Below, in pieces: positions 30,601-39,594 of a stretch of DNA of 64,000 nt. The stretch is from Candidozyma auris (taxonomy: Eukaryota; Ascomycota; Pichiomycetes; Serinales; Metschnikowiaceae). The translations under genes were made by a program, and so were the position numbers. The stretch is from assembly GCF_003013715.1 (NCBI RefSeq), contig NC_072812.1:3038001-3102000 (forward strand). The letters are read 5' to 3'. The notes under the pieces were generated by a model, which saw only the letters and a list, made by a program, of their open reading frames with translations, was not told the origin of the DNA and did no database searches. Numbering within the stretch: position 1 is the first letter of the stretch; each line of letters starts with the position of its first letter.

Positions 30601-31445
30601 TAGCTAACTGGAGAGGTTTCTCCGGTGGTCAGCGTGACATGTTCAACGAGGTTCTCAAGTACGGTTCCTACATTGTGGATGCCTTGGTTGATTTCAAGCA
30701 GCCTATCTTTACCTACATTCCACCTCACGGTGAATTAAGAGGAGGTTCATGGGTCGTTGTGGACCCTACCATCAACGCTGACATGATGGAGATGTATGCT
30801 GACGTTGAGTCTAGAGCCGGTGTGTTGGAACCAGAAGGGATGGTTGGCATCAAGTACAGGAGAGACAAATTATTGGCTACCATGGAGCGCTTAGACCCAG
30901 AGTATAATGCATTGAAGCAGAAGCTTAACAGTAAGCTCGAGCCTGAGGAGCACGCGAAGGTGGCTGCTCAGCTTGTTGCTCGTGAGAAGTTGTTGATGCC
31001 TATCTATGCTCAGATTTCAGTCCAGTTTGCTGACTTGCACGACAGATCGGGAAGAATGTTGGCGAAGGGTGTTATCCGCAAAGAGATCGAGTGGGTCCAC
31101 GCGAGAAGATTCTTCTTCTGGCGTTTGCGCAGACGTTTGAACGAGGAGTACTTGTTGCACAAGATTGGCGACATCGTAAAGAACGCCTCTCGCTTGGAGA
31201 AGGTTGCTCGTTTGAGAAGTTGGATGCCTACAGTTGACTACGAGGACGACGAGGCTGTAAGCAACTTCATTGAGACAAATCACGCTAAATTGGGCAAGCG
31301 TATCGAGGAATTGAAGAGCGAACAGAACCGCCACGACTTATACAAGCTTCTCAAGAAGGACGGTCCAGCTGCTAGTGCTGCCATCAAGGACTTCTTGAGC
31401 ACCTTGCCTGCGGCCGAAAGACAGCAGTTGCTTGGCAATCACTGA
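24642..31445 (+). CDS. ACC1: acetyl-CoA carboxylase, with possible mitochondrial leader
   Basis: 2267 residues from ATG 24642, or 2211 from the in-frame ATG 24810 (MPDKLPLSKV). Biotin-dependent enzyme making malonyl-CoA for fatty acid synthesis. Order: biotin carboxylase (HTVISKVLIANNGIAAVKEI; ATP-grasp SEGGGGKGIRKV; catalytic EHPTTEMVTGVNLPAAQLQI), biotin carrier with EVMKMCMPL (biotinyl Lys 773 of the long form), the fungal central region, then carboxyltransferase (GSENGLGVECLKGSGLIAGA; RGFSGGQRDMFNEVLKYGSY; RGGSWVVVDPTIN). The 56-residue extension before the second ATG has no Asp or Glu and nine Arg/Lys, like a mitochondrial presequence. The first ATG has weak context (T at -3), the second A at -3. 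In some yeasts one ACC gene serves both cytosol and mitochondrion, while S. cerevisiae uses ACC1 and HFA1. Three located in-frame CTG codons sit where the S. cerevisiae enzyme has no Leu. Confidence 0.97.
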   Translation: MRSGLCQLLTNNLSPPSLRRLLFATKFVPISAKRLHHQHPPQSIFHKFAKFTKNIIMPDKLPLSKVPPNFLGLNSVERAEPGPVTEFVKQHQGHTVISKVLIANNGIAAVKEIRSVRKWAYETFGDERAIQFVAMATPEDLEANAEYIRMADQCVEVPGGTNNNNYANVELIVEIAERTNVHAVWAGWGHASENPMLPEMLAASPKKIVFIGPPGSAMRSLGDKISSTIVAQHAEVPCIPWSGTGVADVEIDKETNLVSVSDETYAKGCCSSPEDGLEKAKQIGFPVMIKASEGGGGKGIRKVDNEDDFIALYNQAANEIPGSPIFIMKLAGSARHLEVQLLADQYGTNISLFGRDCSVQRRHQKIIEEAPVTIANQETFREMENAAVRLGKLVGYVSAGTVEYLYSHAEDKFYFLELNPRLQVEHPTTEMVTGVNLPAAQLQIAMGIPMHRIRDIRTLYGVDPHTTTEIDFEFKSETSLTTQRRPKPKGHCTACRITSEDPGEGFKPSGGSLHELNFRSSSNVWGYFSVSNQSSIHSFSDSQFGHIFAFGENRQASRKHMVVALKELSIRGDFRTTVEYLIKLLETPDFEDNTITTGWLDELISKKLTAERPDPILAVLCGAATKAFIASRDDRKEYAMSLEKGQVPNKLLLRTIFPIEFIYEGHKYKFTATMSSEDAFTLFLNGTRAVVGIRSLSDGGLLCSIDGQSHSIYWKDEPSATRLSVDGKTCLLEAENDPTQLRTPSPGKLVKYTVESGEHVVAGQAYAEVEVMKMCMPLIAQENGVVQTIKQPGSTVNAGDILAILALDDPSKVKHALPFEGTLPEFGEPSIQGTRPVHKFKKYSSILRNILAGYDNQVIMNSTLKNLIEVLRDRELPYSEWIMHCSALHSRLPIKLDEALTASIERSHSRGAEFPAKNLLKLMSKAEKESSDPLFGSIVAPLVDVANRYANGLVEHEYQFISSLINEYYEVEKLFSGGVSREEDVILKLRDENKSDLNKVLIIALSHSRVSAKNNLILAILDAYQPILQQSATIATPIRESLRNIVELESRGTAKVALKAREILIQCSLPSIKERSDQLEHILRSSVLQTSYGEVYAKYRSPAFDVIREVVDSKHTVFDVLLQFLVNPDEWVAMAAAEVYVRRSYRAYSLGPITYHFHEQEKLPIMVWAFQLPSLSSHAAPHATFKNDASSMGRAASVSDLSFVVDNKKELNVRTGVLVPVKHIDDMDEMLIAGLDKIEPSDAITFQAGSEPEYMNVVNVAVTNIDGYETEEEVLAKVHETIEDTKEELKAAAVRRITFVFGNKVGSYPKYYTFTAPDYVENKVIRHIEPALAFQLELGRMENFDIKPIFTDNRNIHVYEAVGKNSPSDKRFFTRGIIRTGVISEDISIAEYLIAESNRLMSDILDALEVIDTSNSDLNHIFINFSAVFNVTPEDVEAAFGSFLERFGRRLWRLRVTSAEIRISCVDPASGQPFPLRAIINNVSGYVVKSELYMEIKNNKGEWVFKSIGNPGSMHMRSINTPYPAKESLQPKRYRAHNMGTTYVYDFPELFRQATLSQWKKHAKDSKIPKDFFVSEELINDDNGGLTAVEREPGSSKIGMVGFKVSVKTPEYPHGRQFIIVANDITHKIGSFGPEEDEFFNKCTELARSLGIPRIYLSANSGARIGVAEELLPYYKVAWNEEGKPEKGFKYLYLTSADKTALDESDKGNAVITERVVEQGEERHVIKTIVGSENGLGVECLKGSGLIAGATSKAYKDIFTITLVTCRSVGIGAYLVRLGQRAIQIEGQPIILTGAPAINKLLGREVYTSNLQLGGTQIMYRNGVSHLTATDDLAGVEKIMEWMSYIPAKRNTPVPILHSNDPWDRDIEFAPAQKEPYDVRYMINGRELENGEFEAGLFDKGSFQETLSGWARGVVVGRARLGGIPIGVIGVETRTVDNLVPADPANPESTEIMLQEAGQVWYPNSAFKTAQAINDFNHGEQLPLMILANWRGFSGGQRDMFNEVLKYGSYIVDALVDFKQPIFTYIPPHGELRGGSWVVVDPTINADMMEMYADVESRAGVLEPEGMVGIKYRRDKLLATMERLDPEYNALKQKLNSKLEPEEHAKVAAQLVAREKLLMPIYAQISVQFADLHDRSGRMLAKGVIRKEIEWVHARRFFFWRLRRRLNEEYLLHKIGDIVKNASRLEKVARLRSWMPTVDYEDDEAVSNFIETNHAKLGKRIEELKSEQNRHDLYKLLKKDGPAASAAIKDFLSTLPAAERQQLLGNH

Positions 31446-31542
31446 AATTTATTGAGAAAGAGACGCAATTGAATTGTATACTAGAGTCATAATCAATATT
31501 TATTGAAAGAGATTTGTGTAGTTTATCAATTGTACGAACATT

Positions 31543-31592
31543 CGCAGCCATTTTTCGCAGTCTGCAGCCATTTTGCAGCCATTTTGCAGCCA
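31543..31592 (+). repeat. four-copy YGCAGCCA cluster, three copies phased at 11 bp
   Basis: CGCAGCCA at 31543-31550, then TGCAGCCA at 31563-31570, 31574-31581 and 31585-31592. The last three form a tandem array of an 11-bp unit TGCAGCCATTT; the first copy is 20 bp from the second. All are on the plus strand, 31-80 bp upstream of the subtilase ATG, at the likely promoter or leader. Eleven bp is close to one DNA helical turn, so bound factors would lie on one face. Confidence 0.7.
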
Positions 31593-31622
31593 TTATTCCA
31601 ACAGACCCAATCGGAAGCCTCC

Positions 31623-32864
31623 ATGAAACTAAATCACATTCTTTCTATTTTTATCATAGTATGTGGTCTTTCTGCCTCCCTGCCCCATTTGGTGGTGCTA
31701 AGAGCGTCAGAGACGATTGACCTGTTCATGTCTCATGATCACTCGTTTCCTAAAGCTCAAAGACTCAAAGAGTTCGTAGGGAAGCAGTTCAAGATCGGCC
31801 GCCTTCACGGCTTCGCAGGAAACTTCACCGCTTCTGCTTTGGAGAGGCTTCGACAGTCGCCTATGGTTGCTGACATCACTCCTGACGTGGAGATCCAGGC
31901 ATTTTCCGTGGTTGAACAGGCCAATCCTCCTTCGCACTTGGCCCACATATCCAGTAAAGACAAGACGGTGAGAAGCTTTCCTTACCAGCCATATTACTAC
32001 GACGAAGACGCCGCGGGGCAAAGAGTGAACGTGTATGTTGTGGACCTGGGCATTGCTCTAGATCATGCTGAGTTCGAGAACAGAGCGTTTCCTGGGAAAG
32101 ACTTCACCAACGAAGGTAGTGGTGACACAAACGGACACGGAACCCACGTCGCCGGAGTGATAGGATCACAAACGTACGGAGTGGCCAAGAAGGTTCGAAT
32201 ATACGAGTTGAAAGCACTCAATGGTAAAGGTCATGGCTCTCTTAGTGGTATCCTCAGTGCGCTAGACTTCGCCGTAGAGCACAGAAAACGCAAGGGAGTC
32301 CGTGGGGTCATCAACCTTTCACTTGGAGCATTCAAGAGCACGTTGCTCAACAGAGCCATCGATGCAGCGGCAAAAACAGGATTGGTCGTGGTGGTGGCTG
32401 CTGGAAACACCAACGAGGACGCTTGTAGGTACTCCCCAGCAAGTGCCAGCGGCGCTATCACCGTGGGAGCAGTGGACGAGAAGCAGATGGCCAGAGCCTT
32501 CTTCCTGAACTATGGCAGCTGTGTTGACTTGTACGCTCCAGGGGTTAGCGTGTCGAGTGTACACCCGACAAGCGACAGTCCACAAGTGTTGTCAGGAACC
32601 TCAATGGCTGCACCAGCAGTGGCTGGAATGGCAGCATCGCTTCTTTCTGGAGGAATTTCACCTGGTGAGATCAGAACAGAGCTAGCCCTGTTGTCAGTGG
32701 CGGCAATGGCTCCTCTGCTGGTAAAAGGCTACAATAGGGTGTTGTACAATGGGCTTGATCCGAGTGAGGGTAATAGTGACGAAAGCAGCGACGATGAAAC
32801 AGAAGAAGGTGGTTTTCTCAGTGGAAGAAAGTGGTGGTGGAGACGACCAGGAGCGATAGTATAG
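31623..32864 (+). CDS. secreted subtilisin-like serine protease (S8, proteinase K type)
   Basis: 413 residues from ATG 31623, which gives a clean signal peptide (MKLNHILSIFIIVCGLSASL). An I9-type propeptide follows (about 22-95; GKQFKIGRLHGFAGNFTASA). The catalytic domain has Asp141 in VVD-x-GIALDHAEF, His172 in NGHGTHVAGVIG, oxyanion Asn262 in VAAGN and Ser327 in SGTSMAAPAVAG, so the triad is complete. Residue 142 is a CTG codon; read as Ser it makes the canonical D-S-G. The C-terminus has an acidic Ser/Asp/Glu run and then a Trp- and Arg-rich end. It is closest in style to cerevisin (Prb1), Ysp3 and Rrt12 and may be vacuolar or secreted. Same strand as ACC1, 177 bp downstream, with the YGCAGCCA cluster between. 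Confidence 0.9.
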   Translation: MKLNHILSIFIIVCGLSASLPHLVVLRASETIDLFMSHDHSFPKAQRLKEFVGKQFKIGRLHGFAGNFTASALERLRQSPMVADITPDVEIQAFSVVEQANPPSHLAHISSKDKTVRSFPYQPYYYDEDAAGQRVNVYVVDLGIALDHAEFENRAFPGKDFTNEGSGDTNGHGTHVAGVIGSQTYGVAKKVRIYELKALNGKGHGSLSGILSALDFAVEHRKRKGVRGVINLSLGAFKSTLLNRAIDAAAKTGLVVVVAAGNTNEDACRYSPASASGAITVGAVDEKQMARAFFLNYGSCVDLYAPGVSVSSVHPTSDSPQVLSGTSMAAPAVAGMAASLLSGGISPGEIRTELALLSVAAMAPLLVKGYNRVLYNGLDPSEGNSDESSDDETEEGGFLSGRKWWWRRPGAIV

Positions 32865-33181
32865 GTCGAGGTGACTCAACGTGAATCGTACTGACAGCAG
32901 ACGCGTGGAGCTTCCACTATTGATGAAGGTTTCTCGGGACTAAATCACTTATTCATTTTGTAGCCATCAGTTTGCCAACCGACGGGGTTCCGAAGAATTC
33001 AAGTGCTTTGTTATCGAAAAGCTTCGTGCTGTTTCTCCTGTTTTCGAGGCTAAACAAAGGACTACACTTTTCACTATGCAACCTATCTGGGTGTGCGGCG
33101 CAGGGGTATATAAAGCCCACGAAATCCGCTACTCCTGAATTCAATTTTCTTCCAGTTTCTTTTCTTCAAATCTTTGTGATC
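32865..33181 (+). other. promoter region of the FKS-family gene
   Basis: About 320 bp. It contains a degenerate TGTAGCCA at 32959-32966 in the context ATTTTGTAGCCATC. A TATATAAA-like element lies at about 33107-33114, near 70 bp upstream of the ATG. No separate gene is seen. Confidence 0.45.
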
Positions 33182-36100
33182 ATGGGCGTAAAGAAGTTAT
33201 CACCCCCCAAGAGGAAGCAACCACTATCTTCCAGTATGAACATGACCCCAAACCCAAACGCGTAGTTTCTCAGCCTCTCTCTGTTCTAACATTTCAGATC
33301 CACCTATTGACGGTGACGCGTTGACAGACCAGTTTGATTTGGGCGATACCAACAGTGACCTGAGAGGTGTTGCACGGACTGGACTCCAGACGGCCGTGGC
33401 GCCATTGTCGGCGTTTCGAACCCCGTACCTCGACTCGTCCCATTGGGCTGGCGTCGAGGGAATGGGCCACGGGCCTGATCGCTTCTTTCGGTGCTACGCT
33501 GAAGAGAAGCTGTCTGTCAAAACCGACATCACGAAAGATGCTGATACATATCCCACTACTGATCCGTACCCTGCGTGGAATCCTTCTGACCAGATGCCTG
33601 TTTCTCGTAACAGAATTGGTGCCATCATGGCTCACTTAACTAAGGTGTTTGGCTTCCAGGAAGATAACATGAAAAATATGTATCACTACTTGATGAAGAT
33701 GTTAGACTCCAGAGCTTCCCGTATGGGGCCTTACAACGCATTGCGGACCCTCCATGGTGATTACATTGGCGGGCCGAACTCCAACTTTCGTAAATGGTAC
33801 TTCGCCTCCGAAATGGATATCGATGATGCTCATGGTTGGAAACACGTCAAATTAGACGGCACTATAATGAAGTCCAGAGAAAAGGTTGCCTCGTACGATA
33901 GAGCCGTCGACCAATGGTACAAAAATATGCTGAGATTCTCACCAACGGATTACGTTACCCAAATCTCGCTTTACTTGTTATGCTGGGGCGAAGCAAACAA
34001 CTTGCGATTTATGCCAGAGTGTCTTTGCTTCTTGTTTAAGTGCTGCAATGACTATTACTATTCTCTCGAGGAGCAAGAAGAGCCCGAAAGCGAGATTCCG
34101 TTTTTAGATCGCATCATAACACCCATTTACAACACTTATAGAGATCAATGCTTCAGTGTGGATGGAAATCTTGTGGTAAGAACTGATAAAGATCACTCCT
34201 CCATAATTGGATACGATGACATGAATCAACTCTTTTGGCATAGAAAAGGTATTGAGAAGATTCGCTTGAAGGATCAAACTGTTCTCATGTATAAAAGTCG
34301 TGAAGCCCGTTACCATGTGCTTTCCGAGGTCGACTGGAGTAACGCCTTTTACAAGACCTACTATGAAAGTCGGACTTGGCTTCATATTATAACAGCATTT
34401 GACAGAGTGCTTTTGATTCACTTCTGTATGTTTTGGTACTATACATCGTTCAATTCGAAACCACTTTACACTTACGACTACTCCATTGCTCGTGGAAACG
34501 AACCTCCTCCTCAAGCAACACTCACCGTCATGTCTCTTGCTGGTTCCTGGGCATGTCTCATCTCGATGGTTAGCGTTCTGCTTGAGTTATTTTTCGTCCC
34601 CAGAAAGTGGCCTGGTGCTCGTCGTGTTGATCGTCGCATATTTTGGTTGTTCCTTTTGCTCATTGTCAACACTACTCCAATGGCTGCATTATTTTTTACT
34701 TCAATGCTCAGAGTGAAGGACACGTTGGCGATTGTTATAACCTCCATTCAATTTTTGTTTTCTATTGGTGTCGTGCTATACTTAGTCTTCAAAACCCATG
34801 CAGATCAATTCGGCGCCAAACCAAATGGAAGGGTTGCACTTGCTTGTGAAGTATTTACCTCTGACTTTTGCAAGCTCGTGTACCCAGATAAGCTAGCCTC
34901 ATATGCGCTTTGGGTATGTGTCTTTACATCGAAGTTTGTGGAGTCTTACTTCTATCTTACTCTCTCTTTGAAAGATCCTTTGCGAGAACTATTCATCATG
35001 CGGGTTAACAGATGTGTTGGAGATCAATGGATAGGCTCATGGCTATGCAATGCCCAGCCAAAAGTCATACTTTTGTTGATCCTTATTTTGGACTTCAATT
35101 TATTTGTGTTGGATACCTATCTATGGTATGTCATCTGGAACACAACGATATCCGTTCTTAGATCATTCTACCTTGGAGCATCTATCTGGACGCCTTGGAG
35201 AAACGTCTTTTCACGTCTTCCAAAAAGAATAGGGTCAAAGATTCTTGCAACAACCAATAACAATAAGCAAAACAAAAAAATACTGGTATCAAAGGTATGG
35301 AATTCAATCATAATTGCCATGTATCGAGAGCATTTTTTGTCAATTGAGCAAGTGCATCGTTTGATTTACGAGATTTCAAACTCCGATGACGTTGAACCTG
35401 ATATGGTATTATGGGAGCCAACATTCTTTGTATCACAAGAGGATGACTCCCTTAGAAATACCCTTTTGCAAGACAACTCCGAGGCTCAACGAAGGATCAC
35501 CTTCTTTGCTCAATCACTCTCGACTCCCATGCCCGACATACGAGAAGTGAAGGCCATGCCTTCATTTACAGTTCTTATTCCACATTACACCGAAAAGATT
35601 ATATTGCTGTTGCAGGAAATTATTAAGGAGGAAGATAGGTTTTCCCATGTTACAATGTTGGAGTATCTCAAGCAGCTTCACCCTTCCGAGTGGGCTAATT
35701 TTGTGTGGGATACTAAGCAGATGGCAGAAGAAAATGACTCACTTGACTCTCAACCGAACTTGACTTCTCCTGAAAAGCTTGATGAGTCTCCATACTACTC
35801 TGTTGGGTTCAAGACAGCTACGCCTGAGTATGTTACACGTACAAGAATATGGGCTTCTCTCAGATCCCAGACACTTTACCGAACTGTTTCAGGCTTCATG
35901 AACTACACGAGATCATTGAAGCTTTTGTCAGACATAGAAATCAGCAAAGACCACACGTCTGATCTGAATGACGAGTCGAAATTGCGACTTATCAACGAGA
36001 TGGCTGCCCGCAAATTTCGAATAATAGTATCGATGCAGAGATACAAAAAGTTCACAGACGAAGAAAGGGAGAGCACTGAGTACTTGATGAGGGCGTACCC

Positions 36101-38561
36101 AGAACTTGAGATTGCTTATATCGACGAAGAAAGAGATGATGATGGAAAAACCTTATTCTTCTCATGTTTAGTGAACGGTACTTGTCCAGTTCTGGAAAAG
36201 GGTGAGAGATCGCCCATCTATCGTATAAAGTTGTCTGGTAATCCCATCTTGGGCGACGGCAAATCTGATAACCAAAACCATGCCCTTATATTTGTTCGAG
36301 GAGAATACCTTCAGCTCATTGATGCAAATCAAGACAGCTACATCGAAGAATGTCTTAAAATCAGAAACACATTGGCTGAATTCGAAGAGCTAAGGATTCC
36401 TGATCCATACAACCTGCAAGCGAGAAGGGCTATTAGTACGAATCCCGTTGCGATTGTTGGCCTGAGAGAATATGTTTTCTCGGAAAATATTGGAGTTCTA
36501 GGCGATGTTGCTGCCGGAAAGGAGCAAACTTTCGGGACTCTTTTCGCCAGAACTCTTTCTCAGAATGGGGGTAAATTACATTACGGACATCCAGATTTCC
36601 TCAATACCATATTCATGTGTACTAGAGGTGGTGTTTCCAAGTCTCAAAAGGGTTTACATTTGAATGAAGACATCTACGCCGGAATGACTGCCATTATAAG
36701 GGGAGGTCGGATCAAACATTGCGAGTATATTCAGTGTGGAAAAGGTAGAGATCTTGGCTTCAGCTCAATTCTGAACTTCATCACTAAGATTGGAGCAGGT
36801 ATGGGTGAGCAGCTTCTTTCAAGAGAGTACTTTTATCTTGGAACACAACTTCCCCTTGATAGGTTTCTCTCGTTTTATTATGCTCATGCTGGATTTCATT
36901 TAAACAATGTCTGCATTGCGTTATCCATTCAAATGTTCCTCCTAGTTGGTATCAATATCGCTGCGTTGGCCAATGATTCTTCAATATGTGAGTACAACAA
37001 GCACAAGCCTCTTACGGATCCCCGTCGTCCTCACAATTGCTTGAACCTCGTGCCGGTGATCCGTTGGTTAGAAAGATGCATTTACTCTATATTTGTCGTC
37101 TTCATCATCTCATTCATTCCTCTAGGTGTTCAGGAGATTACTGAACGAGGATTCTACAAGTGCTTTACCAGACTAGGGAAGCACATCATTTCCCTTTCAC
37201 CATTGTTCGAAGTCTTTGTCTGCAAGATATATGCTAAGTCAATCATGAGAGACATTGCTGTTGGTGGTGCTCAATATATTGCGACAGGAAGAGGATTTGC
37301 AACGAAAAGAGAGTCATTTTCGAGCCTATTCACAAGATTTGCAAACGAGTCGTTAGGCTCTGGGGCCTTTTCCCTACTTCTTGTGGTTTACATCTCAATA
37401 TCATGGTGGAAATTCCCATTCATTTATTTCTGGATGACGGTCCTTGCAATGCTTATCAGTCCCTTTCTCTTCAATCCTAATCAATACTCCAAAACAGAGT
37501 TTTTTCTAGATTATCTAGAATACTTGAGGTGGTTATTTAGAGGGAACACTCAGGCAACGAGTGAGTCATGGATTATTCATACAAAAATAGCTAGGAGCAG
37601 ATTCACGGGCTTGAAGCTGAAGTTAAAGTATGGTGAGGATGATGTGAGATTTACTAGTGAGGTGAAGCCCACTCGAATCAACATCATCATGTTAAACATC
37701 GTTCCTGAGGTAGTCAGCCTTGGATTTGTCGGATGTGCTTACCTATTTGCGAATGCACAAGCTGAGGCGAGGAACGCTACACCCAGCAACGCAATTTTGA
37801 GAATACTCTTTGTTTCTGTGGCTCCCATCTGCGTGAACATTGGCTTGTTGTTGACGTTCTTTGTGATCTCAGTGCTCCTTGGCCCAATAATTACCTTGTC
37901 CTTTAAAGGATTTCCCAGCTTAATCGCAGCCACAACACATATTCTAGCCTTGCTTAATCAAATTTTTTTTGTTGAACTACTTTGGGTATTGCAAAATCTT
38001 GATATTTCCCGCACTTTGCTTGGAATTGCTTGTATGGTACTCATTCAGCGGATCCTTCTTAGGTTCATGAATGCGATGATGCTTACTAGAGAGTTCCGCC
38101 ACAACAAGTCTAATCAGGCGTGGTGGTCAGGAAAATGGGTGAATGCTGAATTGGGATGGTTAACGCTCACTCAGCCGATCCGTGAGTTCGTTTGCAAAAT
38201 AAGCGAGCCCACTTACTTTAGCGTTGATTTAGCTGTTGGGCATATCGTATTCTACCTTCAGCTCCCAATTATCTTTTGTCCTTTTGCAAATACTTGGCAT
38301 TCATTGATGCTTTTGTGGGTGAAACCAGGCTCACAAATTAGACGCCAGTTACTTTCAAAAAGGCAAAGAGCTAGGCAACGGGCGGCAGTGACATGGTCAG
38401 CCTTTGTCTTTGTCGTGAATTTCCTCATTTTCGCTGGTTTAATTATAACACCGCTCGTGGCTAACAAGGCGTACAACGTCGACCTTGGAGGATTGCTTCC
38501 AGATGTGTTGCAAGATATCAGACAGCCCGAGTATTTCCGTCTCAAAAGAAAAGCATGGTGA
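33182..38561 (+). CDS. 1,3-beta-glucan synthase catalytic subunit, FKS family, one intron
   Basis: Two exons, 33182-33233 and 33298-38561, encode 1771 residues (MGVKKLSPPKRKQPLSS...). The second exon alone lacks a convincing ATG. GT48 integral membrane enzyme making cell-wall 1,3-beta-glucan from UDP-glucose. Landmarks: FKS1 domain (QISLYLLCWGEANNLRFMPE), about 14 membrane helices in two blocks, and the catalytic core with VFSENIGVLGDVAAGKEQTF, HYGHPDFLNTIFMCTRGGVS, QKGLHLNEDIYAGMTAIIRG and GRIKHCEYIQCGKGRDLGF. Hot-spot 1 reads YLTLSLKDP (34953-34979, Tyr570 first) instead of the usual FLTLSLRDP. Hot-spot 2 (37062-37085) reads RWLERCIY, far from DWVRRYTL. Length and divergence suggest a secondary paralog (GSL/FKS3-like), not the main Fks1. 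Its stop is 4 nt from that of the next gene. Confidence 0.92.
33234..33297 (+). other. intron in the FKS-family gene (64 nt)
   Basis: 5' site GTATGA, branch TTCTAACA, 3' site TTTCAG. Removing it joins codon 17 (Ser) to codon 18 (A+AT, Asn) and keeps the frame. If retained, translation ends at a TAG at 33263-33265 after 28 codons. Confidence 0.8.
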
Positions 38562-38565
38562 GATC

Positions 38566-39528
38566 TCACCGAGCGAGCAACTGCTTCCCTCTAGCGTGTG
38601 CAGAAACCCCATACCTATCCAATGCGTCTATAAAGTTTTGTATGAGATCATCTGGTGTTAGTTGCGCGGTGAGGTTATACCTCTTGAATCTAGTGATATA
38701 CTCAAGCTTATCAAGGATCTGCTCGCTAGTGTATTCTGTGTGGTTCTTAAGGAAGTGAACAGATGCCTCGAGAAAGAACTCGAAGAAGTCTGATTCAATA
38801 CCGGAAAATGCAAACATCTCGTCTAATTGCGAGCTACTCAAATCAAGTACCACTTTGTATCCGTTGTGCTTTCTTTCTGGTGGAAGTGACTTGAGTGTTT
38901 TGAGGTAATGCATGGTAGGTCGTTCAACAAAAGGTGTCTCTTGTTTCGAATTGTGTACTTCATCCTTTGATTTATTCTTCCTTCCACGAAAAAGCTCGTC
39001 AGCAACGGCATTTACGTCGGCAGAGGTTGCTTCGAGGGTCTTTGTCGAAGAGGGAGGAGCAGGCTCTCCCCTAATCTGCTCAAGAATTTCAGAAGGCACT
39101 TCATCAACAACTTCAATAGAAATCTTTCTAGGCTCTCGATGTACAAAACCTTCTCTCTTAAGTTTCTTTGGCTGCACCTGCTCGAGCTCATTTGCTGCCG
39201 CCAAGTTCTCTGGATCAAGTTGCAATGCATCCTTAAACGCCCGCTTGGCCATTTCGATATTTCCCAATCCCTTCGCCGTCAAGCCTTTTCTGAACAATAG
39301 CTTCACCTTAATCTTATCAGCAGGTTGTAGCCTCAACCCAACTTCTACGTCATTCGACGCTCTGATCCAGTCTCTCAAATGAATATGGCACTGAGCTCTA
39401 TTGGAGTAGAGAACTGGGTTTGATCTGTCCAAAGCAATTGCACTGGAATAGAGATCAGCTGCCTCCTGATACTTCTTAATTGCAAATGCTTTATTGCCCT
39501 GAGCCTTGAACTCTTCCAGTGATGGCAT
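38566..39528 (-). CDS. RPAP3-like TPR co-chaperone
   Basis: 320 residues from ATG 39526-39528 (MPSLEEFKAQGNKAF). The N-terminus holds three TPR units (about 3-105): FKAQGNKAFAIKKYQEAADL, NRAQCHIHLRDWIRASNDVE and FRKGLTAKGLGNIEMAKRAF, with Asn and Lys residues placed like an Hsp90 or Hsp70 carboxylate clamp. A charged linker follows. The C-terminal ~100 residues, from about YLKTLKSLPPERKHNGYKVV through FFEFFLEASVHFL to TPDDLIQNFIDALDRYG, match the RPAP3 C-terminal domain. RPAP3 and the small S. cerevisiae Tah1 are Hsp90-linked parts of R2TP, which assembles RNA polymerase II and box C/D snoRNPs. Tah1 lacks the C-terminal domain, so this is the fuller form. It is divergent from YIH1 with only 66 bp between starts. 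Confidence 0.8.
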   Translation of the reverse strand: MPSLEEFKAQGNKAFAIKKYQEAADLYSSAIALDRSNPVLYSNRAQCHIHLRDWIRASNDVEVGLRLQPADKIKVKLLFRKGLTAKGLGNIEMAKRAFKDALQLDPENLAAANELEQVQPKKLKREGFVHREPRKISIEVVDEVPSEILEQIRGEPAPPSSTKTLEATSADVNAVADELFRGRKNKSKDEVHNSKQETPFVERPTMHYLKTLKSLPPERKHNGYKVVLDLSSSQLDEMFAFSGIESDFFEFFLEASVHFLKNHTEYTSEQILDKLEYITRFKRYNLTAQLTPDDLIQNFIDALDRYGVSAHARGKQLLAR

Positions 39529-39594
39529 TGATTGAAGAGTGCGAATACTCACTGCTTCTTGGATAGTTTGAGTTGGATGCGAATTGGAATCAAA

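Noticed and set aside
32043..32051. Subtilase with an atypical D-L-G catalytic motif
   Set aside because: The middle codon is CTG, which is Ser in this clade, so the motif is the normal D-S-G.
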